DNA of 64,000 nt from Alphaproteobacteria bacterium. Lineage in GTDB: Bacteria > Pseudomonadota > Alphaproteobacteria > Caulobacterales > Caulobacteraceae. Location of the stretch: NCBI GenBank assembly GCA_018820275.1, contig JAHJOO010000050.1:1-64000 (forward strand), read 5' to 3'. Within the stretch, counting starts at the first letter, position 1, and each line of letters starts with the position of its first letter. Positions 17,736-27,398 of the stretch are shown here, piece after piece. Under the pieces are notes generated by a model. The model did no database searches and was not told the DNA's origin. It worked only from the letters and a program-made list of their open reading frames with translations. A program made the position numbers and the translations under genes.

Positions 17736-19028
17736 TCAGGGCGTGCGCCGCACCCTCGACGCCGGTCCGTTGACGCCGGTCAGGTCGAAGCCCGTGATCG
17801 CGCCCGCCGGGTCGCGCAGGAAGACCACGCGGATCCCCGGATCGCCCGCCCGCATGAAGACGTCGTCGCCCAGAGGGACCAGGGTCCAGGCCGGTCGCCG
17901 GCCGCGGTGGGCCCGCAGGCCTTCGTTCCCGACCGTCAGCGTCCAGTCGCCATAGGTGCCGGCATAGGGCGCGAGGTCGACCTGGACCGGCTCCGCCCGG
18001 AGCGCCTGCACCGCCCACTGGGCGTCCGTCCGCTCCGGCTCCTTCTGCAGGATGGAGTCCAGCGCCAGCAGGTGCGCTGTCTCCAGCGCCCGGTCCCAGG
18101 GCACGGCCACGTCGGGCACGACGCCCGTTCCCTCCCAGTTCGTGCCGGTCAACGGATTCCTTGGCGAGCCGCCGGAGACGAACACCAGGAACCGGCCGCC
18201 CACCGGCACCATGCCGCCGGGATTCGCCGCGCCGCCCGAGGCCTCGCCGACGATCGTCGCGCGGCCCGCCGCCTGCAGGGTGTAGGGGAAGGCCTCGCCC
18301 GCCGACCCCGTCCGTCCGCTGGTCAGGACATAGACCGGCACGTCCAGCCTCGGCGCCGGGTGGAAGACCTCCGGCGCCTCGCGCGTCGTGCCGTCTCGGC
18401 TGTGGAAGACGTTGTAGACGTCGCGGTCCGGCCCCACGAAGGCGCTGACCAGATAGCCGACCATCGACGGTGCCCCGCCGCCGTTGTCGCGCAGGTCGAC
18501 GATCACGGCGTCAGTCCCCGAAAGGAACTCCAGCACCGCGTCGGCCCGCCCGCGCGCCGGATCTTCCGGGTCGCCGAAGAAGATGTTGGCGAACGACTTC
18601 ATCTCCACATAGCCGACGTTGCCGGGCAGGATGCGCACGTCGGTGAAGCCGAAATTGCCCCTCACGACCGAGGGAGGCGGCGCGGGCGGCCCCGCGCCTT
18701 CTGGCGGCCGGCGCAGGCCGGGTCGGGGCAGGGGTGGGGCAGTCTCGGGCGCTTCCGGATCCCAGACCACGTTGAAATGGGCGTCCTCGGGCTTCAATCG
18801 CCGCGTCAGGGCCGTGGCCAGGTCCCGCGGATCGGTCAGCAGGTCGAAGGCGCCCGAGGCGGCCTCGGCTTCCAGTTCGTCGGCGATGCGGTCGCCTTTC
18901 GCCGGGTCGAAATAGACGCCACGCACGGCGTCCGAGACGGCCGCCACGGTCTGGCGCGGCGGCGGCGCCTCTTGGGCCAGCACCGGTCCGGCCCACATCA
19001 GGGCGCAGGCGACGATCAGGGCGCGCAT
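17736..19028 (-). CDS. S41-family (C-terminal processing) peptidase, secreted
   Basis: A 430-aa protein with a Sec signal (MRALIVACALMWAGPVLAQ). Residues about 25-110 form an N-terminal helical domain. The S41 core follows: GYVEMKSF, VIVDLRDNGGGAP, and the nucleophile motif SGRTGSAGEAFPY with Ser in TGSAGE. The C-terminal part (about 340-430) is an extra beta-rich domain seen in interphotoreceptor-retinoid-binding-like S41 proteins. No PDZ domain is evident. ATG overlaps the histidine kinase stop (ATGA), so the peptidase belongs to the response regulator-kinase operon. Confidence 0.87.
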   Translation of the reverse strand: MRALIVACALMWAGPVLAQEAPPPRQTVAAVSDAVRGVYFDPAKGDRIADELEAEAASGAFDLLTDPRDLATALTRRLKPEDAHFNVVWDPEAPETAPPLPRPGLRRPPEGAGPPAPPPSVVRGNFGFTDVRILPGNVGYVEMKSFANIFFGDPEDPARGRADAVLEFLSGTDAVIVDLRDNGGGAPSMVGYLVSAFVGPDRDVYNVFHSRDGTTREAPEVFHPAPRLDVPVYVLTSGRTGSAGEAFPYTLQAAGRATIVGEASGGAANPGGMVPVGGRFLVFVSGGSPRNPLTGTNWEGTGVVPDVAVPWDRALETAHLLALDSILQKEPERTDAQWAVQALRAEPVQVDLAPYAGTYGDWTLTVGNEGLRAHRGRRPAWTLVPLGDDVFMRAGDPGIRVVFLRDPAGAITGFDLTGVNGPASRVRRTP

Positions 19029-20599
19029 CAGGCGGTCTCCTCGAACAGGGGCAGGTTCAGGTCGGCGGTCAGCCCGCCCTCGGGCCGGTTGGTCAGCACC
19101 ACGTCGCCGCCGTGCGCGCGGGCGGCCTGCCGCGCGACGGTCAGGCCCAGGCCGGCGCCCCCGGTCTCGCGGCTGCGGCTGGGCTCGGCGCGATGGAAGG
19201 GCTCGAAGGCCGCCTGCAGCTGATCCTCGGGCAGGCCGGGCCCGTCGTCCTCGACGCGCACGACGGCGCGCCCGTCGGTGGCGGCGGTCGAGACCCGGGC
19301 GGACCCGGCGTACTTCACCGCATTGCCGATCAGGTTGCCGACCGCCCGGCGCACGGCCGAGGGATCGGCCCTCACCGGCAGGGGCGTGCCCGCGGTGAAG
19401 GTCACGCCCTCGCCCGTCTCGGCGAAGCCGCGCGCGCAGTCGGCGGCCAGGGCGGCCAGGTCGAACGCCTCGACCCGCGCCGACGGCGTCTCGCCCCTGA
19501 CGTAGGCCATGGCCTGGCCGATCAGGGCGTCCATCTCCTCCACGTCGGCGGCCATCCGGTCGCGCAGCGTCTCCGGCGCCTGTTCGGCGCGGAAGCGCAG
19601 CCGGGTCAGGGGCGTGCGCAGGTCGTGGGCGATCGCCGCCACCGTCTGGGTCCGCCGCCGCATGTGGTCGCGCAGGGAGGCCTGCATGTCGTTGAAGGCG
19701 TGGATGGCGGTGCGCACCTCGGACGGGCCCGACGGCGTCAGGGGCTCGGCGTCCGGGTTCGCGCCCAGCCGCTCGGCCGCCGCGGCGAACACCCGGATCG
19801 GCCGCGTCAGCCTGCGCGCCATCCACCACACCAGCGGTGCCAGCAGCAGCAGGGATATGGCCAGCGCCAGCAGCAGCCGCGTCTGCCACGGCGACAGCAG
19901 GCCGCGCGGCGGTTCGACCGTGGCCCACCGTCCGTCCTCCAGCCGCAGCGAGGCGGAGAAGGGGGCGAAGGTCAGGCGGTCGGTGGTGATCGTGAACTGG
20001 CGGACCTCGGCACCGTCGATGATCACGCTGCCGGGCGGCGGCGGAACAAGGGGGCGTGTCGGCGCGGGGGCGGCTTGCGGGACCGGCGGCTGCGGGACGG
20101 CGATCCAGACCCCGTCGGCCGGCGGCGGCTGCGGCGGCTTGGGCGGGGCGGGGGGCGCGACGGCGGGGGCCTCTGCCCCTTCCCGACGCAGGACGTGGAT
20201 GCTGCTGCCGGTCACCTCCATGCGCATCTCCGCGTCGGCCCGCAGCGGCCGGGAGAACCGGCCGGGGCCCGGCGCGGCGACGATCACGCGCACGTCCTCC
20301 GGGGCGGCGCCCAGCCGGCCGGCCAGGGCGGCCGCCAGGCCGGCCTCCAGCGGGTCGCGGGGGCCGTCGACCGCGGCCACGGGACGCCTGTCGACCCGCC
20401 GCGTCAGCCGCTTGCCGTCGGTGGTCTCGGCTGGCCGGCCCTGCAAGGCGTCGGCCGCAGACTGGAGGCTGAACCCGGCCGGCGGCGGATCGGGCGACAG
20501 CAGGACGACGGCGAAGGCCACCGCGTGCGACAGCACAACGGCGGCGGCCGCCAGCGCCGCCACCTGGACGAAGACGGGCAGGGCCCCGGGCCGCCTCAT
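19028..20599 (-). CDS. Membrane sensor histidine kinase
   Basis: A 523-aa two-component sensor. It has a membrane segment at about 10-33, a large periplasmic region with proline-rich stretches (PAPPKPPQPPPADG), a second membrane segment near 240-262 followed by HAMP (RRLTRPIRVFAAAAERLG), the HisKA motif IAHDLRTPLTRLRF with His about 325, and the HATPase boxes NLIGNAVKY, VEDDGPGLP and GAGLGLTVARQ. It overlaps the response regulator (20596-20599) and the S41 peptidase. An EnvZ/PhoQ-like architecture; the stimulus is not known. Confidence 0.92.
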   Translation of the reverse strand: MRRPGALPVFVQVAALAAAAVVLSHAVAFAVVLLSPDPPPAGFSLQSAADALQGRPAETTDGKRLTRRVDRRPVAAVDGPRDPLEAGLAAALAGRLGAAPEDVRVIVAAPGPGRFSRPLRADAEMRMEVTGSSIHVLRREGAEAPAVAPPAPPKPPQPPPADGVWIAVPQPPVPQAAPAPTRPLVPPPPGSVIIDGAEVRQFTITTDRLTFAPFSASLRLEDGRWATVEPPRGLLSPWQTRLLLALAISLLLLAPLVWWMARRLTRPIRVFAAAAERLGANPDAEPLTPSGPSEVRTAIHAFNDMQASLRDHMRRRTQTVAAIAHDLRTPLTRLRFRAEQAPETLRDRMAADVEEMDALIGQAMAYVRGETPSARVEAFDLAALAADCARGFAETGEGVTFTAGTPLPVRADPSAVRRAVGNLIGNAVKYAGSARVSTAATDGRAVVRVEDDGPGLPEDQLQAAFEPFHRAEPSRSRETGGAGLGLTVARQAARAHGGDVVLTNRPEGGLTADLNLPLFEETA

Positions 20600-21315
20600 C
20601 GCCGGGTCACCCGGGCGTCGAACCGATAGCCCTCGCCGCGCAGGGTGTGGATCAGCTCCAGCCCCGAGCCGTCGTCCAGCTTGCGCCGCAGCCGGCTGAT
20701 CGAGACGTCGACGGCGCGGTCGAAGACGTCGGCGTCCTGGCCGCGGGCCTTCTCCAGCAACTGGTCGCGCGTCAGCACCCGGCCGGCGGCCTCGACGAAG
20801 GCGCGCAGCAGGGCGAACTCTCCCGCCGACAGCGTCACGTCCTGTCCGTCCGGCCGGGTCAGCGACCGCCGCATCAGGTCCAGGGTCCAGCCGGCGAAAC
20901 CGAGCGTCGATCCCCCGTCCCCCGCCGGGGCCTCGCGCGGACGCCGCAGCACCGCCCGGATCCGCGCCAGCAGCTCGCGCGGATTGCAGGGCTTGGTCAG
21001 ATAGTCGTCGGCGCCCAGTTCCAGGCCGACGATCCGGTCGGTGTCCTCGCCCATGGCCGACAGCATGACGACGGGCGGGCCATTCCCGGCCAGCCGGCGC
21101 ACGACCGACAGACCGTCCTCGCCCGGCATCATCACGTCCAGCACGATCAGGTCCGGCCGGCGCGCCTGCAGCGCCCGGTCCATCTCGGCGGCCGAGGCCG
21201 CGCCCTCGGCCTCATAGCCGTGGCGGGACAGGTAGTCGGTCAGCACCTCGCGGATGCCGGGGTCGTCGTCGACGACGAGGACGTGCGCGGAGGGATCGGT
21301 CATCGCAACCATCAT
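20596..21315 (-). CDS. OmpR-family response regulator
   Basis: A 239-aa regulator with a receiver domain (VLVVDDDPGIREVL, phosphorylated Asp in LDVMMPGEDG, LTKPCNPRELLARI) and a winged-helix DNA-binding domain (LSAGEFALLRAF, VDVSISRLRRKL, TLRGEGYRF). Two in-frame starts are possible: ATG 21315 has AAGGG 5 nt upstream and is preferred, and ATG 21303 (MTDPSAHV) matches the usual family N-terminus. It is first in the operon with kinase and S41 peptidase, divergent from the EF-hand gene, which may be a target (inference). Confidence 0.92.
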   Translation of the reverse strand: MMVAMTDPSAHVLVVDDDPGIREVLTDYLSRHGYEAEGAASAAEMDRALQARRPDLIVLDVMMPGEDGLSVVRRLAGNGPPVVMLSAMGEDTDRIVGLELGADDYLTKPCNPRELLARIRAVLRRPREAPAGDGGSTLGFAGWTLDLMRRSLTRPDGQDVTLSAGEFALLRAFVEAAGRVLTRDQLLEKARGQDADVFDRAVDVSISRLRRKLDDGSGLELIHTLRGEGYRFDARVTRR

Positions 21316-21432
21316 GGCCGCCCTTCGCGCCCGCGTCATTTCAGCCGTGAAACAAAGGGGCGGCCGGATGAAACACGGATGCAAGCGGCCCATGCTGCCA
21401 TGGGGTCACCGTGAACCCTCTCAGGATCCGTC

Positions 21433-22161
21433 ATGCTGTTCTCCCTGCCCCTCGCCGCCGCCCTGACCCTCGCCGTGCAGGACCCGCCGCCGCCCCCCGC
21501 GCCGCCGGCCCCGCCCGCGCCGCCGCACGTGATGATGTTCAGCCACAGCGGACCCGGCCTCGACGCGGACGGCGACGGCTTCGTCTCGCGGGACGAGTTC
21601 GCCGCGCCGATGACGGGCCACTTCGCGGGGCTGGACAAGGACGGCGACGGTCGGCTGTCGACGGACGAGCTGAGCGCCGGAGGCCCCGGGCGGCACGACG
21701 TGATGATCCGCCACGGCGGCCCGATGGTCGGGCACGGCGGCCCGGGCGAGGGTGCACCCCACGTGTTCGTCATGGGCGGGCCCGGCAACGGCGAGGTCCG
21801 GACCTGGACCAGCGAGGACGGCAAGGAGGTCCGGGTCGAGGCGCAGACCATCGTCATGCGCGGCGGTCCGGGCGTCCCGCCCATGCCCCCGCATCCGCCG
21901 CACGCCCCCGGCGCGCCCGTCCCCCCGGGCACCCACGTGGTCGTCCACTCCATCGGCGGCCCCGGCGGGGCCCCGGGCGTGCCCGCCGAGCTTGACGCCG
22001 ACGGCGACGGCCGCGTGACGGAGGACGAATTCCTCGCCCCGATGCGCGAAGGCTTCCGCAAGATGGACGCCGACGGCTCCGGCGCCCTTGAGGCGGGCGA
22101 GCGCGGCGGGTCCGGTGTCCGCGTGATCACCACCCGCATCGAGACGCCCGCCGCCGACTGA
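21433..22161 (+). CDS. Secreted EF-hand protein, Pro/Gly-rich
   Basis: A 242-aa protein with a short signal sequence (MLFSLPLAAALTLAVQ) and a proline run. Four EF-hand loops in two pairs can be seen: DADGDGFVSRDEF and DKDGDGRLSTDEL near the N-terminus, DADGDGRVTEDEF and DADGSGALEAGE near the C-terminus. They are separated by a His/Gly/Pro-rich region (HGGPMVGHGGPGEG). Periplasmic calcium binding is expected. It is transcribed away from the response-regulator operon across a 117-bp divergent region and followed by a second S41 peptidase. No closer family is recognised. Confidence 0.85.
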   Translation: MLFSLPLAAALTLAVQDPPPPPAPPAPPAPPHVMMFSHSGPGLDADGDGFVSRDEFAAPMTGHFAGLDKDGDGRLSTDELSAGGPGRHDVMIRHGGPMVGHGGPGEGAPHVFVMGGPGNGEVRTWTSEDGKEVRVEAQTIVMRGGPGVPPMPPHPPHAPGAPVPPGTHVVVHSIGGPGGAPGVPAELDADGDGRVTEDEFLAPMREGFRKMDADGSGALEAGERGGSGVRVITTRIETPAAD

Positions 22162-22216
22162 GGGCGCGCGCGGTCCCGCTTGCGGGCGGGGCCGCCTCGC
22201 CCCTATCGTCAGACCC

Positions 22217-23440
22217 ATGAAGGTCCGACGCCGAACCGACGTCCTGCGCGCCGCCCTGATCGGGGCGGCGCTGCTGTGCGCGCCGGTCGCGAACGCCCAG
22301 CAGCCCGCCCCGGCCGCTGCCTCGGCCGCCGCCGACGCCCAGCGCCGGGGGACCAACGCCCGCGTCTTCGACCGCGTCTGGACCGAGGTCCGGCGCGAAT
22401 ACTACGACCCGACCCTCAACGGCGTGGACTGGGACGCCGCGCGCGAGGCCTGGCGCCCCCGGGCCTTGGCCGCCGTCGACGACGGCCAGCTGTACGCCGC
22501 GATCAACGGCATGCTCGACCTGCTGGACGACGCCCACGCCCACGCCTCCTCGCCCGCGGCGCGGCGGCGCCAGGACGCCCAGAACCGCGACCGTCCGGTC
22601 ATCGGCGTCACCGTGGCGCGCACGGACGACGGCGGCTATCGCGTCGAGTCGGTGCGCGAGGGCTCCGCCGCGGCCGACGCCGGCGTGCAGCCGGGCTGGC
22701 GCCTGGGCGGCGGCTGGACGCCGGACCACGACGTCCTCGCCGGTCAGGTGGTCAGGGTCGACTTTCTCGACGAGGCGGGCGGGCTGCACGCGCTGGAACT
22801 GATGCCGCGCATCATGCCGCCGCTGCCGGTGTTCGTCGCCGACAGGTCGCGGCCCGGCGTGCTGGTGCTGAGCGCGCGGGCCTTCGATCCCGGTATGGGC
22901 CGCTGGATGGGCGAGGAACTGCGCGATCTCCCGCCCGAGGTGGACGTGGTGCTGGATTTGCGCGCCAACGCCGGGGGCCGGCTGTGGGAGGCCGAGGCCG
23001 TGCTGTCCTGCTTCCTGCCGCGCGACATGCCCTGGGCCTGGCGCACCGGACGCGGGGCCCCGCGACGGTTGCTGAAGACCGAGGCACCCTGCGGCGCGCT
23101 GGAGGCGCCCATCCCCAACGACCTGGCGGTCCTCGTCGGCCCGGCCAGCCGGTCCGCCGCCGAACTGACGCCGGCCGCGCTTCAGGAATCCGGCCGCGCG
23201 GTGATCGTCGGCGCGCCCACTTCGGGGGCCGTGCTGATCTCGCTGGACACCGACCTGCCCGACGGCGGTCGCCTGACGCTCAGCCGCGCCGACTTCATCA
23301 CCATCTCCGGGGTGCGGCTGGAAAAGGCGGGCGTCCGCCCCGACGTGATCACGGCCACCGCCGACGCGGCGCTGGACGCCGCCATCGCCGCCCTCGCGGA
23401 CCCTGCGGAGGCGGCCGCCACCGGGTCCCCGCCCAACTAG
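22217..23440 (+). CDS. S41-family peptidase with PDZ-like region
   Basis: A 407-aa exported protein with signal [20 protein letters not shown]...ANAQ. Residues about 45-105 match the CTP N-terminal helical domain ([20 protein letters not shown]). About 115-195 look PDZ-like ([19 protein letters not shown]). The protease core has [24 protein letters not shown], and the nucleophile region [16 protein letters not shown] lysine general base may lie in [10 protein letters not shown]. It shares a CTAG stop with convergent purT. It lies downstream of the EF-hand gene and may share its transcript. Confidence 0.85.
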   Translation: MKVRRRTDVLRAALIGAALLCAPVANAQQPAPAAASAAADAQRRGTNARVFDRVWTEVRREYYDPTLNGVDWDAAREAWRPRALAAVDDGQLYAAINGMLDLLDDAHAHASSPAARRRQDAQNRDRPVIGVTVARTDDGGYRVESVREGSAAADAGVQPGWRLGGGWTPDHDVLAGQVVRVDFLDEAGGLHALELMPRIMPPLPVFVADRSRPGVLVLSARAFDPGMGRWMGEELRDLPPEVDVVLDLRANAGGRLWEAEAVLSCFLPRDMPWAWRTGRGAPRRLLKTEAPCGALEAPIPNDLAVLVGPASRSAAELTPAALQESGRAVIVGAPTSGAVLISLDTDLPDGGRLTLSRADFITISGVRLEKAGVRPDVITATADAALDAAIAALADPAEAAATGSPPN

Positions 23441-24636
23441 CCGGCGACGACCCGCACCCGCGCCGCCGCCGCGCGCGCCCGCTCGCGGGCCTGATCGGTG
23501 GTCTCCCCGCGCGCCAGCGCCACGCCCATGCGGCGGGTCGCGAAGGCCTCGGGCTTGCCGAACAGGCGCAGGTCGGCCGTGGGGACGGACAGGGCCTCGG
23601 CCACGCCCTCATAGGCCACGCCGACCGCATCCATGCCGCCATAGATGACCGCGCTGGCGCCCACGTCGCGGCGGCTGACATCCACGGGCAGGCCCAGGAT
23701 GGCGCGGGCGTGGAGGGCGAACTCGGACTGGGTCTGGGTGGCCAGGGTCACCAGTCCGGTGTCGTGCGGCCGCGGCGAGACCTCGCTGAACCAGACCTCG
23801 TCGCCCTTCACGAACAGTTCGACGCCGAACACGCCCAGCCCGCCCAGGGCCGCCGTGACCTTGCCCGCGATCTCCTGCGAGGTTCTCAGCGCCGCCGCCG
23901 ACATGGCCTGGGGCTGCCAGCTCTCGACGTAGTCGCCCTTGACCTGTCGGTGCCCGATCGGGTCGCAGAAATCGGTGACGACCTGTCCGTCGCGCATCGA
24001 GCGCACCGTCAGCAGGGTGATCTCGAAGTCGAAGTCGATGCGGCCCTCGACGATGACGCGCGTCGTCTCCACCCGACCGCCGGACTGGGCGTAAGCCCAC
24101 GCGTTGCCGGCGTCCTCCAGCGCGTCGATCATCGACTGGCCCTTGCCGCTGGACGACATCACCGGCTTGACGAAGACGGGCAGGCCGATGCGATGCGCGG
24201 CTTCCATCAACTCTTCGGAGGAGCCGGCGAAGGCGTAGGGGCTGGTAGGCAGGCCCAGTTCCTCGGCCGCCAGCCGGCGGATGCCCTCGCGGTTCATGGT
24301 CAGCTGCGTCGCCCGCGCCGTCGGGATGACCGTCGCCAGCCCCGCCGCCTCGATCTGCGCCAGCACCTCGGTGGCGATGGCCTCGATCTCCGGCACGATG
24401 ATGTGCGGGGCCTCGGCCAGGATGACGCCGTTCAGCACCTGCGGATCGGTCATGGGGATGACGTGGCTGCGGTGGGCCACCTGCATGGCCGGCGCATTGG
24501 CATAGCGGTCGACCGCGATCACCTCGGCGCCCAGCCGCTGCAGCTCGATCGCGACCTCCTTGCCCAGCTCGCCCGCGCCCAGAAGCATGACGCGGACGGC
24601 GGTGTCTGAGAGGGGGGTGCCGAGGCGGGGCGTCAC
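23437..24636 (-). CDS. purT: Phosphoribosylglycinamide formyltransferase 2 (formate-dependent)
   Basis: A 399-aa ATP-grasp enzyme converting GAR, formate and ATP to FGAR. Motifs are [13 protein letters not shown] (substrate-binding N-domain), VPEIEAIAT, the ATP-grasp [38 protein letters not shown] metal site and the C-terminal [10 protein letters not shown]. Length is normal. It overlaps tkt by 4 bp (its ATG at tkt's stop), so it is co-transcribed with transketolase, not with the other pur genes at 33-46 kb. Confidence 0.95.
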   Translation of the reverse strand: MTPRLGTPLSDTAVRVMLLGAGELGKEVAIELQRLGAEVIAVDRYANAPAMQVAHRSHVIPMTDPQVLNGVILAEAPHIIVPEIEAIATEVLAQIEAAGLATVIPTARATQLTMNREGIRRLAAEELGLPTSPYAFAGSSEELMEAAHRIGLPVFVKPVMSSSGKGQSMIDALEDAGNAWAYAQSGGRVETTRVIVEGRIDFDFEITLLTVRSMRDGQVVTDFCDPIGHRQVKGDYVESWQPQAMSAAALRTSQEIAGKVTAALGGLGVFGVELFVKGDEVWFSEVSPRPHDTGLVTLATQTQSEFALHARAILGLPVDVSRRDVGASAVIYGGMDAVGVAYEGVAEALSVPTADLRLFGKPEAFATRRMGVALARGETTDQARERARAAAARVRVVAG

Positions 24637-26645
24637 AGCCGCGCCTTCACCGCCGCGACCACCGCGTCGGCGGTGATCCCGAACTTCTCGTACAGCACTT
24701 CGGCCGGCGCGGAGGCACCGAACCCCGTCATGCCGACGAAGCCGCCGTCCTCGCCGATGAAGCGCTCCCAGCCCTGTTTGATCCCGGCCTCCACTGCCAC
24801 GCGGACGGTGCCGCGCCCGATCACCGAGGCCTGATAGGCGGCGTCCTGCTGCTCGAACAGGCCGAAGCAGGGGACCGAGACGACGCGCGTCGGCACGCCC
24901 TCGGCTTCCAGCGTCTCCGCGGCCTTCAGCGCGATCGGCACCTCGGTGCCCGTGGCGAACAGGGTGGCCCTGGCCTCGCCGGACGCGGCGCGGAGTTCAT
25001 AGGCGCCCCGGGCCGACAGGTTTTCGGACGCGGCGGTCAGGCGCACGGCATCCGTCTTCTGGCGCGACAGGGCGAGGGCCGACGGCGCGGTCTTGGTCTC
25101 CAGAGCCACGCGCCAGCACTCGAACGCCTCGACCGTGTCGGCCGGGCGGAAGACCAGCAGGTTGGGAATGGCGCGAAGGGCGGCCAGGTGCTCGACCGGC
25201 TGGTGCGTCGGGCCGTCCTCGCCCACGCCGATGCTGTCGTGGGTCAGCACGTGGATCACGCGGATGCCCATCAGGGCGGCCAGCCGGATCGACGGGCGGT
25301 TGTAGTCCGAGAAGACCATGAAGGTGCCGCCGTAGGGGATGACCCCGCCGTGCAGCGCCATGCCGTTCATCGCCGCGGCCATGCCGTGCTCGCGGATGCC
25401 CCAGTTGACGTAACGCCCTTCATACTCAGGCGCGTCGAAGATCTCGGTGCCCTTGACGAAGGTGTTGTTCGAGCCGGTCAGGTCGGCGGAGCCGCCGATC
25501 AGCTCCGGGATGGGCTCGAACAGGGCGTCCAGCGCGGCGCCCGAGGCGGCGCGGGTGGCCTGGGCGGGCTTCGTCTCGACCAGCGCGGCGATGCCCGCCG
25601 TCAGGGCGTCGAAGGCGTCGGCGGGCAGGTCGCCCTTCATGGCGCGGTCGAACTCCGACGCCAGTTCGGACTCGGCCAGGCGCGCCTCCCAGGCCTTGCG
25701 CACCTTCGCGCCCCTGCGGCCGACCTTGCGCCAGGCGCTCTCGACGGCGTCGGGCAGTTCGAACGGATCGTGGGTCCAGGACAGGCCGAGGCGCGTGGCG
25801 GCGATCTCGGCCGCGCCCAAGGCCGCGCCGTGCGTCTTGTGGCTGCCTTCCATGGTGGCGGCGCCGCGGCCGATCTTCGTCTTGCACGCGATCAGGGTCG
25901 GCTTGTCCTGCTTCAGCGCCCACTTCATCGCGGCGCGGATGGCGTGCATGTCGTGGCCGTCGATGGCCTTGACCGCCCAGCCGGCGGACTTGAACCGGCC
26001 CTTCTGGTCCGTGGCGTCGGACAGGCCGACCTTGCCGTCGATGGTGATCTCGTTGTCGTCCCAAAGGACGGTCAGCTTGTTCAGCCTGTACCGGCCGGCC
26101 AGGGCGATGGCCTCCTGGCTGATGCCCTCCATCAGGCAGCCGTCGCCGGCGATGACCCAGGTGCGGTGATCGACCAGATCGCCGCCGAAATGGGCGGCCA
26201 GGTGGCGCTCGGCCATGGCGAAGCCGACGGCGTTGGCCAGACCCTGACCCAGCGGACCGGTGGTGGTCTCCACGCCCGGCATGTGGCCGAACTCGGGGTG
26301 GCCCGCGGTCTTCGAGCCCCACTGGCGGAAGTTCGACAGCTCTTCCTTCGTCGCCGCCTTGACGCCCGTCAGGTGCAGCAGGGCGTAGATCAGCATCGAG
26401 CCGTGGCCCGCCGACAGGATGAAGCGGTCGCGGTCGGCCCAGTCCGGGCGGCTGGCGTCGAACTTCAGAAAGCGGCTGAACAGCACCGTGGCCACGTCGG
26501 CCATGCCCATCGGCATGCCGGGGTGGCCGCTCTTCGCCTTCTCGACCCCATCCATGGCCAGGACCCGGATGGCGTCGGCCATCTGCTTCGGCGTGGCCTT
26601 GTCCTGGGCTTTGTCGGATGCGGGTCTGGGGTCGGCCACGGGCAC
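24633..26645 (-). CDS. tkt: Transketolase
   Basis: A 670-aa TPP enzyme of the non-oxidative pentose phosphate pathway. Features include [13 protein letters not shown] with the catalytic His, [19 protein letters not shown]-binding motif, [10 protein letters not shown], the Pyr domain [21 protein letters not shown] with the catalytic Glu, and [15 protein letters not shown]. Length is typical. The start at 26645 gives a 22-residue extension before [12 protein letters not shown], and either could be used. It is divergent from the DUF4164-zapA pair. Confidence 0.95.
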   Translation of the reverse strand: MPVADPRPASDKAQDKATPKQMADAIRVLAMDGVEKAKSGHPGMPMGMADVATVLFSRFLKFDASRPDWADRDRFILSAGHGSMLIYALLHLTGVKAATKEELSNFRQWGSKTAGHPEFGHMPGVETTTGPLGQGLANAVGFAMAERHLAAHFGGDLVDHRTWVIAGDGCLMEGISQEAIALAGRYRLNKLTVLWDDNEITIDGKVGLSDATDQKGRFKSAGWAVKAIDGHDMHAIRAAMKWALKQDKPTLIACKTKIGRGAATMEGSHKTHGAALGAAEIAATRLGLSWTHDPFELPDAVESAWRKVGRRGAKVRKAWEARLAESELASEFDRAMKGDLPADAFDALTAGIAALVETKPAQATRAASGAALDALFEPIPELIGGSADLTGSNNTFVKGTEIFDAPEYEGRYVNWGIREHGMAAAMNGMALHGGVIPYGGTFMVFSDYNRPSIRLAALMGIRVIHVLTHDSIGVGEDGPTHQPVEHLAALRAIPNLLVFRPADTVEAFECWRVALETKTAPSALALSRQKTDAVRLTAASENLSARGAYELRAASGEARATLFATGTEVPIALKAAETLEAEGVPTRVVSVPCFGLFEQQDAAYQASVIGRGTVRVAVEAGIKQGWERFIGEDGGFVGMTGFGASAPAEVLYEKFGITADAVVAAVKARL

Positions 26646-26736
26646 GCTCTTTCGTCGGGAGGCGGAAAAAATGGGGGCGGCGGCGCTTTACCGCGCGGGC
26701 GTGGCGGGTTCTATACGGATTCTGAAAGGAGGGCAC

Positions 26737-26991
26737 ATGGCCGACGCCGCCGACGCCGCCAGGGAGAGGGTCGACCGCGCCCTGTCGCTGATCGAGCGCA
26801 GGGTTCTGGACCTCAAGGCGCGCCCCGCCACCGCCCGCCCCGTGGCCGACGACGACCTGTTCGCCCCGCGCGTCGATCCGGCCCGCACCGCCGAGCTGGA
26901 GGCCGCGGGCCGCGAGGCGTCCGAAGCCCTGACCCTCGCCGCCCGGGCCATCCGCCAGGCGCTGGGCGAAGACGAAGCGGAGGCCGGCTGA
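26737..26991 (+). CDS. Small coiled-coil protein upstream of zapA (DUF4164-like)
   Basis: An 84-aa, Ala/Arg/Asp-rich, mostly helical protein. The start ATG 26737 is fixed by a strong RBS (AAGGAGGG, 6 nt upstream). The N-terminal half (ARERVDRALSLIERRV) and C-terminal half (EASEALTLAARAIRQAL) are predicted helices. Its stop overlaps the zapA start (TGATG). In alphaproteobacteria a short coiled-coil protein usually precedes zapA, which suggests a role in Z-ring or envelope division factors (inference). Confidence 0.75.
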   Translation: MADAADAARERVDRALSLIERRVLDLKARPATARPVADDDLFAPRVDPARTAELEAAGREASEALTLAARAIRQALGEDEAEAG

Positions 26992-27305
26992 TGGCCACCG
27001 TCACGGTCGAGGTCAACGGCCGCCCCTACGCCGTCGGTTGCGCCGACGGCCAGGAGGACCGCGTCCGCATGCTGGCCCGCCAGTTCGACGACCACGTGCG
27101 CAACGTGGCCGCCGAGGTCGGGCACGTCGGCGACATCCGTCTGTTCCTCATGGCCGCCCTGCTGCTGGCCGACGAGCTGCACGAGGCGCGTGCCGGCGGG
27201 CCCGCGCCCGAGCCGGGCGAGCCCCCGCCCGCCTCGGATTCCGGCGTGGCCGAGGCGCTCAACGCCGTCGCCGCCCGCCTGGAAAAGCTGGCCCAGACGA
27301 TCTGA
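26991..27305 (+). CDS. zapA: Cell division protein ZapA
   Basis: A 104-aa FtsZ-associated protein that promotes Z-ring assembly. The globular N-domain has VTVEVNGRPYAVGC and LARQFDDHVRNVAAEVG, followed by the helix RLFLMAALLLADELHEAR; the C-terminal helix (VAEALNAVAARLEKLAQTI) provides the coiled coil for tetramerisation. It is coupled to the DUF4164-like gene and followed by 6S RNA and fthC, the widely conserved zapA-ssrS-fthC order. Confidence 0.92.
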   Translation: MATVTVEVNGRPYAVGCADGQEDRVRMLARQFDDHVRNVAAEVGHVGDIRLFLMAALLLADELHEARAGGPAPEPGEPPPASDSGVAEALNAVAARLEKLAQTI

Positions 27306-27363
27306 CGCCGCCCCCGGGGCCACGCGCGAGTCCCCGCGTCGCGACTGCAGCGGGATCGCGCCA

Positions 27364-27392
27364 TTGTTCCGCCCTCGCGTCGGGAGTATCTT
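27364..27392 (+). promoter_or_regulatory. Sigma-70-type promoter of 6S RNA
   Basis: TTGTTC (27364-27369) and TATCTT (27387-27392) are spaced by exactly 17 bp. They predict a start about 6-8 bp downstream, near 27399, which is where the 5' arm of the 6S RNA closing stem begins. Confidence 0.55.
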
Positions 27393-27398
27393 GATGAC

